Shown here in pieces: positions 1 through 6,027 of a stretch of DNA of 34,630 nucleotides; position 1 is the stretch's first letter; the number at the start of each line of letters is the position of its first letter. The notes under the pieces are model-generated. The model saw only the letters and a program-made list of their open reading frames with translations. It had not been told where the DNA came from and made no database searches. The stretch spans positions 1 through 34,630 of the forward strand of contig ONUH01000022.1 in assembly GCA_900321035.1 (NCBI GenBank). Reading direction: 5' to 3'. The stretch is from an uncultured Selenomonadales bacterium. Its GTDB lineage: Bacteria; Bacillota; Negativicutes; Selenomonadales; Selenomonadaceae. A program made the translations under genes and the position numbers.

Positions 1-79
1 CGCGAACTTAGTGCGACGCATGTCTGGCCACTTAGCAAAGCCAAGCCGCAGGCGCAGGCTTGCTTAGTGGAGCATGACT
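1..79 (+). repeat. Palindromic element B, copy 1 (partial)
   Basis: From about position 10 this matches 2003-2072. It contains the hairpin CCACTTAGCAAAGCC / GGCTTGCTTAGTGG and abuts the 3' half of a CRISPR repeat (80-99). The left part is cut by the window edge, so the array continues upstream. Confidence 0.8.
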
Positions 80-370
80 ACCGTTTACGGTATTGAAACC
101 TCTGAATCGCAGTTCTAACCAGTCTCAGCAAATAAATGCATGCAGCCTATTACCGTTTACGGTATTGAAACGGCAATGCCTTCGCCGCCTCGGCGCGGAA
201 CCGCGCAATGCATGCAGCCTATTACCGTTTACGGTATTGAAACCCGAGATTTTGATGCGGCTAATCCAGAAACTTACCAATGCATGCAGCCTATTACCGT
301 TTACGGTATTGAAACCGCCGTAATAGGCTCATCTACTTTCTTCTTCATAAAATGCATGCAGCCTATTACC

Positions 371-556
371 TACGGGAGCACGAAACAAGTCTTGCCGCAC
401 CCATGCCGGGTCTTTTTCCGTCATGTTGCGTCAAAGCGCTCTTGACGTAGCCCACGGCTACGACTTCGAGCGCTTTTCCTTGCCTGACGAAAAAATCCCT
501 CGACATGGCTACGCCCCGACTTATTACTCCTCACTCCTCACTCTTCACTCTCATTG
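371..556 (+). repeat. Palindromic element A, copy 1, inside a CRISPR repeat
   Basis: Inserted between repeat positions 20 and 18 (ACC is present on both sides, a possible 3-bp duplication). The core, about 383-525, is a long imperfect palindrome: AAACAAGTC/GACTTATT near the ends, then TTTTTCCGTCA/TGACGAAAAA, AAGCGCTC/GAGCGCTT and CGTAGCC/GGCTACG. A tail of ACTCCTC/ACTCTTC-type direct repeats (526-556) follows. No transposase; a MITE-like or dispersed hairpin repeat. Confidence 0.8.
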
Positions 557-774
557 ACCGTTTACGGTATTGAAACTTTTCCCCGCTAACGACAAGCTGC
601 GGCCAAGAGAAATGCATGCAGCCTATTACCGTTTACGGTATTGAAACCGCTTCTGCCCATCCTGTCCGACGAAGCTGCCCGTGTAATGCATGCAGCCTAT
701 TACCGTTTACGGTATTGAAACCGGCCACCCCGAATACTACGGATGTGTTACCATAATGCATGCAGCCTATTACC

Positions 775-940
775 TACGGGAGCACGAAACAAGTCTTGCC
801 GCACCTATGCCGGGTCTTTTTCCGTCATGCTGCGTCAAAGCGCTCTTGACGTAGCCCACGGCTACGACTTCGAGCGCTTTTCCTTGCCTGACGAAAAAAA
901 TCCCTCGACATGGCTACGCCCCGACTTATTCCGCACTCCC
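775..940 (+). repeat. Palindromic element A, copy 2, inside a CRISPR repeat
   Basis: Nearly identical to the copy at 371-525, with the same left junction (TTACC then TACGGGAGCACGAAAC). The right junction differs: after CGACTTATT comes CCGCACTCCC and only the last 15 nt of the repeat (941-955). The ACTCCTCACTCC-type tail is displaced to 975-1019, where it precedes another repeat half (1020-1039). This suggests recombination between copies after insertion. Confidence 0.8.
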
Positions 941-1091
941 TTACGGTATTGAAACTTACCTTAACCCGCTAATAACTCCTCACTCCTCACTCCTCACTCT
1001 TCACTCTTCACTCTCATTGACCGTTTACGGTATTGAAACGAGCGCTTCTGCCCGTCCTTTTCGTAGGTACGGGAAATGCATGCAGCCTATT

Positions 1092-1174
1092 CGCGAGAGC
1101 ACTTAGTAATTAGCGACGCTTAGCGCCTTGGCGCTTAGCCGTCGCTTATGCAAAGCTCGCGAGCGTCAGCGAAG
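1092..1174 (+). repeat. Palindromic element B, copy 2 (truncated)
   Basis: Starts after the first 17 nt of a CRISPR repeat (1075-1091). Contains the hairpin GCGACGCTTAGCGCC-TTG-GCGCTTAGCCGTCGC and an outer CGCGAGAGC/GCTCGCG pairing. It breaks off after GCGAAGT. The second hairpin, the repeat 3' half and most of a spacer are missing (residue 1175-1184), so a deletion followed the insertion. Confidence 0.8.
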
Positions 1175-1565
1175 TTAAGCCAGAAATGCATGCAGCCTAT
1201 TACCGTTTACGGTATTGAAACTTCTCGGGGATAACCATAGCGTGGACAACCTTCGCAATGCATGCAGCCTATTACCGTTTACGGTATTGAAACACGGATG
1301 ACGAAACTCTCCTTATCCCATGGCTCCCAAATGCATGCAGCCTATTACCGTTTACGGTATTGAAACCGAGTGATCATGAGCCAAGCCTGCAGTTCCTTGA
1401 TGAATCCATGCAGCCTATTACCGTTTACGGTATTGAAACGATCTATAATCGGCAGGATGGGTAATTGATTCGAAAATGCATGCAGCCTATTACCGTTTAC
1501 GGTATTGAAACTTGTAGGCATCGCAGTAATACTCGCTTGCTTCGAAATGCATGCAGCCTATTACC

Positions 1566-1719
1566 TACGGGAGCACGAAACAAGTCTTGCCGCAGCATGC
1601 CGGGTCTTTTTCCGTCATGCTGCGTCAAAGCGCTCTTGACGTAGCCCACGGCTACGACTTCGAGCGCTTTTCCTTGCCTGACGAAAAAATCCCTCGACAT
1701 GGCTACGCCCCGACTTATT
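1566..1719 (+). repeat. Palindromic element A, copy 3, inside a CRISPR repeat
   Basis: Third copy with the same left junction. The right end runs from CGACTTATT straight into TGAAAC, so only the last 6 nt of the repeat remain before spacer 1726-1759. This is the cleanest view of the element's own right end. Confidence 0.8.
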
Positions 1720-1921
1720 TGAAACAATTCGTCGCGCTCCCAGTTGTCCTCTCCCCAGTAATGCATGCAGCCTATTACCGTTTACGGTATTGAAACGAAC
1801 TGAACATGACACCTGCCGTGTAAGGCTGTGCGAATGCATGCAGCCTATTACCGTTTACGGTATTGAAACTCGGCAACCTGATAGCCCTTCTTCTTCATGT
1901 TGCGAATGCATGCAGCCTATT

Positions 1922-2072
1922 CGCGAGAGCACTTAGTAATTAGCGACGCTTAGCGCCTTGGCGCTTAGCCGTCGCTTATGCAAAGCTCGCGAGCGTCAGC
2001 GAAGTGCGACGCATGTCTGGCCACTTAGCAAAGCCAAGCCGCAGGCGCAGGCTTGCTTAGTGGAGCATGACT
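1922..2072 (+). repeat. Palindromic element B, copy 3 (complete)
   Basis: Full element of about 151 bp between repeat halves 1905-1921 and 2073-2092. It carries two successive hairpins: the GCGACGCTTAGCGCC stem and the CCACTTAGCAAAGCC stem. No coding capacity. Confidence 0.82.
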
Positions 2073-2146
2073 ACCGTTTACGGTATTGAAACAATTCGTC
2101 GCGCTCCCAGTTGTCCTCTCCCCAGTAATGCATGCAGCCTATTACC

Positions 2147-2270
2147 TACGGGAGCACTTCTCCGGTGGGCGAGGTTTTATAACGTCACGTTTGCATTTGC
2201 CGCTACGTCGCAAAACCTCATCCGTCAGCCCTTCGGGCTGCCACCTTCCCCAAAGGGGAAGGCAAAGTAC
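2147..2270 (+). repeat. Palindromic element C near the array end
   Basis: Follows the first 20 nt of a CRISPR repeat and starts with TACGGGAGCAC, as the A copies do. Inside it, GAGGTTTT (about 2170) pairs with AAAACCTC (about 2213). The hairpins CAGCCCTTCGGGCTG and CCTTCCCCAAAGGGGAAGG follow. The second half is the reverse complement of the dispersed hairpin cassettes seen at 29864 and 32694. Confidence 0.7.
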
Positions 2271-2420
2271 AATGCATGCAGCCCCATACCTACGGGAGCA
2301 TTGAGGAATTTCATTCCTTTACTCCCCCCGCCGCCTTCGGCGGCACCCCCCCCGCGCCGAAGGAAAGCTTGCTTGAGTTCCTGCATCAGCAGCTTTGCTG
2401 AATACGGCATAGATACGAGA

Positions 2421-2453
2421 AAAGCCAGTCGCTTTTGAAGCGGCTGGCTTTTT
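2421..2453 (+). terminator. Rho-independent terminator
   Basis: Stem AAGCCAGTCGC / GCGGCTGGCTT with a short loop, followed by a T run. It would end transcription coming from the CRISPR side. 2306-2420 holds only C-rich and hairpin sequence with no convincing gene. Confidence 0.7.
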
Positions 2454-2465
2454 CATTGCCCGCAC

Positions 2466-2513
2466 AGCCTCGACAAGCACTGCTTTTATCCGCAGGGAAG
2501 TCGGGGCTTTTTT
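2466..2513 (+). terminator. Second stem-loop with T run
   Basis: AGCCTCGAC (2466-2474) pairs with GTCGGGGCT (2500-2508), with an inner CTGC/GCAG pairing, then TTTTTTA. It directly precedes the ribosome binding site of the HNH gene, so it could also be a leader structure of that gene. Confidence 0.5.
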
Positions 2514-2531
2514 ATATGGAGGTTGATATTT

Positions 2532-3368
2532 ATGAAAAACAAGAGCGTCTGGTCGCGGATAAGGAGTTCGGTATCGGCGGCGACAGTCAGGGAGAATTGC
2601 AAGGCGGCGGCGCAGGTCGTCTGGGAGGTGGGCCGCGTGGCCGCGCCGCAAATCCGCCGCAGTTTTGCATATTTGGCGGATACGGGGTGGGGGATTTGCC
2701 GCGACGTTTATGAGCGCCGATACGGCAGCGCGACGGAGCGGATCGTGCGGTTCCTGGTCCTGCGGCCGATCCTGGCGACGATCGGGCTGACGAGGCTCGG
2801 TTGGGAGGTGGTCAGCACCGCGAGCCGCTGCGGGTACAGGAGAATTTCCGAGGGCACGCTGCCGCCGGAGGATATAGAGAAGCTGAAGCGCTGCGGTTTG
2901 ATTATCGCGGGGACGGCGGCGGCGATTTATATCTGCTCGGATATTTACGACGCACTGGGGCTGTCCGACGTGCGGGCGAAAATGGATGAGATCGGTCACA
3001 ACGGCATCCATCTCGCCGGGCTGGACTCGGTGGATCAGTTGGAGGGAGTGGAAAACGGGATGCTCGTGGACAATTCCCCGGAGAATCTCGACCGGATCAT
3101 CGCGCTGGGGGAGTTGGACGCGGACATGCCGCATCCGCACATTCCCAGCGAGCTGGAGCACAGGGATATGGAGATGCGGTCCGTCTTTTTGGATAAGTAT
3201 GGCTATGACCGTACGCCGGAGGGGTATGAGGTGCATCATATCATTCCTTTGAGCGAGGGCGGCGCCGATACGCCGGACAATATGGTGCTGCTCAGCGAGG
3301 AGGACCACCGGCAGGTGACGGCTGCGCACAGAGATTATTACGGATGGGGGAAATCGTATGTTGCTTAA
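2532..3368 (+). CDS. HNH nuclease with hydrophobic segments, candidate toxin
   Basis: A 278-aa protein. ATG 2532 is chosen because GGAGG at 2518-2522 lies 9 nt upstream; TTG 2523 would touch the Shine-Dalgarno. The C-terminus is an HNH nuclease: His235-His236, an IIPLSEGG turn, Asn250 and His259, in the usual order and spacing. The N-terminal half is basic and has two hydrophobic stretches (about 71-86 and 121-136) that may be membrane segments or amphipathic helices. No classic signal peptide. A C-terminal nuclease behind a membrane-related N-terminus is the architecture of polymorphic or contact-dependent toxins (family knowledge). The downstream tandem small genes could then be immunity genes (inference). 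It overlaps the next gene by 11 nt, so the two are probably co-translated. It could instead be a phage or mobile-element HNH enzyme, but no phage genes are adjacent. Confidence 0.75.
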   Translation: MKNKSVWSRIRSSVSAATVRENCKAAAQVVWEVGRVAAPQIRRSFAYLADTGWGICRDVYERRYGSATERIVRFLVLRPILATIGLTRLGWEVVSTASRCGYRRISEGTLPPEDIEKLKRCGLIIAGTAAAIYICSDIYDALGLSDVRAKMDEIGHNGIHLAGLDSVDQLEGVENGMLVDNSPENLDRIIALGELDADMPHPHIPSELEHRDMEMRSVFLDKYGYDRTPEGYEVHHIIPLSEGGADTPDNMVLLSEEDHRQVTAAHRDYYGWGKSYVA

Positions 3369-3753
3369 TTTATTGCTCGCTATGTCTTTTATTCTGCTTC
3401 CGTCGCTCGAACCCGAGGCGAAAGGCTATTTCCAAAACGGGATCAAGACGGACGAATATTATAACGGTTCCACAAAAATCATTGAGATGAATAACGGCGC
3501 CACTTTTCATTTTCGAAAATACGATTCCCGATTGCTGGAATTTGATTTGCATGCCGACGATTTGTCGTATGACAGGTTCACGATCGGAAAGAAGGTGCCC
3601 GGCTCCGCTGATTTCAGCGCGTCGTTCGTTCACGGCGACGATACGGTCTGCCACATGAAGCGGTATGAAGACAACACGATTCTCCGGGTCATCACGAAAG
3701 GGGGGATTGTCCGGGAAATCAGCAGATTGTCGAATGAGATCACGACCGCGTAA
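3358..3753 (+). CDS. Small protein with N-terminal signal or anchor, unknown
   Basis: 131 aa. It starts within the end of the HNH gene, with GGGGG about 8 nt upstream of ATG. The N-terminus (MLLNLLLAMSFILLPSLEPE) reads as a signal peptide or anchor without a lipobox cysteine. The rest looks beta-rich, with alternating hydrophobic and charged residues and a single Cys, and has no motif I recognise. Overlap with the nuclease gene suggests a linked role, for example an envelope-side immunity or secretion partner (inference). GC is intermediate between the nuclease gene and the AT-rich genes that follow. Confidence 0.65.
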   Translation: MLLNLLLAMSFILLPSLEPEAKGYFQNGIKTDEYYNGSTKIIEMNNGATFHFRKYDSRLLEFDLHADDLSYDRFTIGKKVPGSADFSASFVHGDDTVCHMKRYEDNTILRVITKGGIVREISRLSNEITTA

Positions 3754-3773
3754 TAGAATAGAGGAGAATTATT

Positions 3774-4241
3774 ATGATTAATGTATCTCTTGGTTTTACC
3801 TTATCTGACCGCAAGTTTTATTTCGTTCCTAAGTTCTTTAATGTTAGTATAAATAAGACTAAAGCATTTATTATTAGTTGGTTAACATTTGAAATTAGAG
3901 TTGATAATAGCAATTTGCATTGGTACGCTAAAGAAAAATGTTATCAACTTGGATACACTATGATATTTGATAGTTATACGAAATCAAGTGAGTTGGTAGA
4001 TATTGTAAATGAAAATGAAGACCTCGTAACTACTATGAGCAAGCTTAGTGATTATGTAGACGCTACGGGACTTTGCAGTGACGAGAAAGACGAGAACGGA
4101 TTACATATAGTCATGGACGGCCCTGGTCAGAGTTATTGGGAAGAACAGAGATTAAAGAACATATTCACTAAAATACATTTTGAAAGAGAAGAACAGAAGC
4201 TGCGGGAAGAAAATCATAAACGAAGGGGAGAATTCTTATGA
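3774..4241 (+). CDS. Tandem paralogue 1, candidate immunity protein
   Basis: 155 aa, preceded by GAGGAG about 8 nt before ATG. First of five related genes. Shared features are the start MINVSLGF, a PKF block near residue 18, a Trp-rich hydrophobic segment ending in a VDN/IDN turn (about 33-46), DSYTKSSEL, then DEKDENGLHIV and SYWEEQ, and a charged Glu/Lys/Arg helix at the C-terminus. I do not recognise the family. The DNA is clearly more AT-rich than the flanking nuclease and metH genes, which suggests recent acquisition. Position behind an HNH gene fits a multi-immunity array (inference). Confidence 0.7.
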   Translation: MINVSLGFTLSDRKFYFVPKFFNVSINKTKAFIISWLTFEIRVDNSNLHWYAKEKCYQLGYTMIFDSYTKSSELVDIVNENEDLVTTMSKLSDYVDATGLCSDEKDENGLHIVMDGPGQSYWEEQRLKNIFTKIHFEREEQKLREENHKRRGEFL

Positions 4242-4705
4242 TCAACATCAGCTTGGGGTTTACTTTTTCTGATCGTGATATTAATTTGATTCCAAAATTT
4301 TATAGTATCAAAAAGAATCAAGTATGGTTTCGTATGATTCGTTGGTTATTCTTTGAATTCCAAATTGATAATAATACTTTACCGTGGCATGGGAGAGAAA
4401 TGTGTTATCAGTTAGGTTATACTATGCTACTTGATAGCTATACTAAATCAACTGAGTTAATGGATATTATAAATAAGAACGAGGATTTAGTGACTACTTT
4501 AAGCAAAGTGGGAGAATATGTTGAAGCCACAGGTCTCTGTAATGACGAAAAAGATGAAAATGGACTGCATATCGTTGTTGACGGATTTGGTCAAAATTAT
4601 TGGGAAGAACAGAAAATCAAAAATGCGATTACTCGAATGCATTTTAAAAACGAAGAACAAAACCTACGAGAAGAAAATCAAAGGAGGAATGGTTTAAATG
4701 CTTAA
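4238..4705 (+). CDS. Tandem paralogue 2, candidate immunity protein
   Basis: 155 aa and the closest relative of the preceding gene: the MCYQLGYTM, DSYTKST, DLVTTLSK, DEKDENGLHIV and NYWEEQ blocks all align. Its ATG overlaps the previous stop (ATGA), so translation is probably coupled. AT-rich like its neighbours. The C-terminus EENQRRNGLNA encodes the Shine-Dalgarno (AAAGGAGG) of the next gene. Function unknown. Confidence 0.7.
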   Translation: MINISLGFTFSDRDINLIPKFYSIKKNQVWFRMIRWLFFEFQIDNNTLPWHGREMCYQLGYTMLLDSYTKSTELMDIINKNEDLVTTLSKVGEYVEATGLCNDEKDENGLHIVVDGFGQNYWEEQKIKNAITRMHFKNEEQNLREENQRRNGLNA

Positions 4706-5165
4706 TGTTACTCTCAGAGCTTATGACTTATCTGATGCTAAGTTTAACCCTATTCCAATCATAACTCATGCTAAAGATAAAAGCAGATGGGTATTTATTA
4801 TTCATTGGATAGTATTCAGTCTAATCATAGACAATAATAAGCAACAGAAGATAGAAGATTTCTGCTATGAGTACGTTCTTACTCGACTATGTGATAGTTC
4901 TGCCAAGGCAAAAGGCTTGATGGATATACTTAAAGAGAATGATTATATTGAAGTATGCATAGAGAAGCTTGAAGATTATATTCAGAAGAATAAACTTGGC
5001 AGTCAAGAATGTGATGAAAATGGTCTGCATATAATCTGTGATGACCCTGACAAAAGTTACTGGGAACAACAGAAAATAAAGAATAAAATGACTCAGATGT
5101 ATTACGAAGAAAAAGAACAGAAATTGAGGAAAGAAAATCAAAGGAGGAATGGTTTAAATGTTTAA
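4698..5165 (+). CDS. Tandem paralogue 3, candidate immunity protein
   Basis: 155 aa, diverged but still with the family frame: MLNVTL start, a hydrophobic Trp segment ending IIDNN, DENGLHII at the usual place and SYWEQQKIKNK before the charged tail. The first eight bases overlap the end of the previous gene. Its last 11 codons are nearly identical in DNA to those of paralogue 2, including the embedded AAAGGAGG, which indicates duplication of the gene plus its downstream start signal. Confidence 0.7.
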   Translation: MLNVTLRAYDLSDAKFNPIPIITHAKDKSRWVFIIHWIVFSLIIDNNKQQKIEDFCYEYVLTRLCDSSAKAKGLMDILKENDYIEVCIEKLEDYIQKNKLGSQECDENGLHIICDDPDKSYWEQQKIKNKMTQMYYEEKEQKLRKENQRRNGLNV

Positions 5166-5649
5166 TGTTACTTTTAGTTTCGCACTGGCAGACGTGCCGT
5201 TTCATTTCATTCCTAAGGTTTTCTGGGAACATGAAAAGAATGTTCAACGATTAACTGTAATGTGGTTTACTGGATGTATAGTTGTCGACAATGATAGAAC
5301 GGCAAGAGTTGGAAAGGATATATATTATCAGGCGGCTCTTACTGCTATATTAGACAGCTATACGAAATCATCTGAAATTGTAGACATAATGAATGAAAAC
5401 AAAGGTTTTGAAGTATGGTTTGATCATGTTATGGATTATTTAGAAAAAAACCATTTGTTAAATGAAGAAAAAGACGAAAATGGATTTCATATTATCTGTG
5501 ATGCACCAGGTATGAGCTTTTGGGAAGAAAATAAAGTAAGAAATAAGATAACACAAAAGTTAATTAAAGACGAAGAAATGGAGAAAAGAAATAAACAAAA
5601 GGAGGATGATCATAATGACTCTTCATCTAAATTTTATTTTACAGAATAA
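5158..5649 (+). CDS. Tandem paralogue 4, candidate immunity protein
   Basis: 163 aa. Family blocks are present: MFNVTFSF, FIPKVF, VVDND, DSYTKSSEIVDIMNEN, EEKDENGFHII and SFWEEN. The C-terminal tail differs (Lys/Glu-rich, then DDHNDSSSKF) because the reading frame continues over the start of the next gene. Overlaps the previous gene by 8 nt and the next by 35 nt. AT-rich. Function unknown. Confidence 0.68.
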   Translation: MFNVTFSFALADVPFHFIPKVFWEHEKNVQRLTVMWFTGCIVVDNDRTARVGKDIYYQAALTAILDSYTKSSEIVDIMNENKGFEVWFDHVMDYLEKNHLLNEEKDENGFHIICDAPGMSFWEENKVRNKITQKLIKDEEMEKRNKQKEDDHNDSSSKFYFTE

Positions 5650-5923
5650 TAGATGTCACTTTATGCCGAAGATTCACCTGCATCTTTCGGCCTTCGAGGG
5701 AGATTTCTCCATTTTCAGCGTCTCGTGGCTGTTCTTCACTTTTCTTGGCGCAAGCCATGAACTGTTATCGGCTCCTACCTATTGGAGGGAGATCGTCAAA
5801 GAGTTGATTGATAATGATGAGGATAAGATGGAAAAACTTGAAGCTCTGGTGAACAATTGCGAGGAGTACACGGATGAACAGTTTGTCCATAAGGCGAAAC
5901 ATATTGTGAACGGTTTGCTCTGA
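5615..5923 (+). CDS. Tandem paralogue 5, shortened and GC-ameliorated
   Basis: 102 aa, starting at ATG 5615 (GGAGG at 5601-5605, 9 nt away; the ATG at 5606 touches the Shine-Dalgarno). The N-terminus (MTLHLNFIL, then HFMPKIHLHL, then a Trp-rich hydrophobic segment) matches the first third of the four upstream paralogues. The DENGLHI and WEEQ blocks are missing; a short acidic helix replaces them. Base composition is closer to the host's than the other four, so it may be an older copy. Followed by a strong terminator. Confidence 0.62.
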   Translation: MTLHLNFILQNNRCHFMPKIHLHLSAFEGDFSIFSVSWLFFTFLGASHELLSAPTYWREIVKELIDNDEDKMEKLEALVNNCEEYTDEQFVHKAKHIVNGLL

Positions 5924-5930
5924 ATCTGAA

Positions 5931-5969
5931 GCGCGCTGCCAAATCTTCGGCGGCGCGCCTCTTTTTTAT
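5931..5969 (+). terminator. Rho-independent terminator closing the nuclease island
   Basis: GCGCGCTGCC (5931-5940) pairs with GGCGGCGCGC (5949-5958), followed by TCTTTTTTATT. It separates the island from metH. Confidence 0.85.
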
Positions 5970-6027
5970 TTGCGCCGCACATGATACAATAGAGGCGCAT
6001 TTTGTATGAGCAAAGGAGCAATACGTC

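Larger units (their letters stand above)
80..2305 (+). CRISPR. CRISPR array, trailer end, with element-split repeats
   Basis: The unit is a 37-nt repeat beginning AATGCATGCAGCC, with a core palindrome TACCGTTTACGGTA and ending ATTGAAAC. Twelve uninterrupted repeats start at 135, 207, 279, 611, 685, 1185, 1257, 1330, 1403 (one mismatch), 1475, 1760 and 1833. Intact spacers are 33-37 nt (for example 100-134, 172-206, 1222-1256). Split or partial repeats lie at 80-99, 351-370/557-576, 755-774/941-955, 1020-1039, 1075-1091, 1546-1565/1720-1725, 1905-1921/2073-2092 and 2127-2146. A decayed final repeat is at 2271-2305. The ATTGAAAC 3' end (typical crRNA 5' handle of type I/III repeats) and the decayed right end put the leader to the left, outside the window. 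No cas gene is visible, so the type cannot be assigned. Confidence 0.96.

Noticed and set aside
93..445. Short open frames across the CRISPR repeats
   Set aside because: They merely translate the repeat unit in different frames and have no independent coding signal.
371..1719. Element A as an insertion sequence
   Set aside because: Only about 150 bp, palindromic throughout, no transposase; better called a MITE-like or hairpin repeat.
1497..2438. Open frames in and after the palindromic inserts
   Set aside because: They span inverted repeats and hairpin cassettes, with no ribosome binding site or recognisable protein.
3774..5649. The AT-rich paralogues as cas or phage structural genes
   Set aside because: No Cas or phage motif is visible; position and architecture fit an immunity-type array better, though function is unproven.
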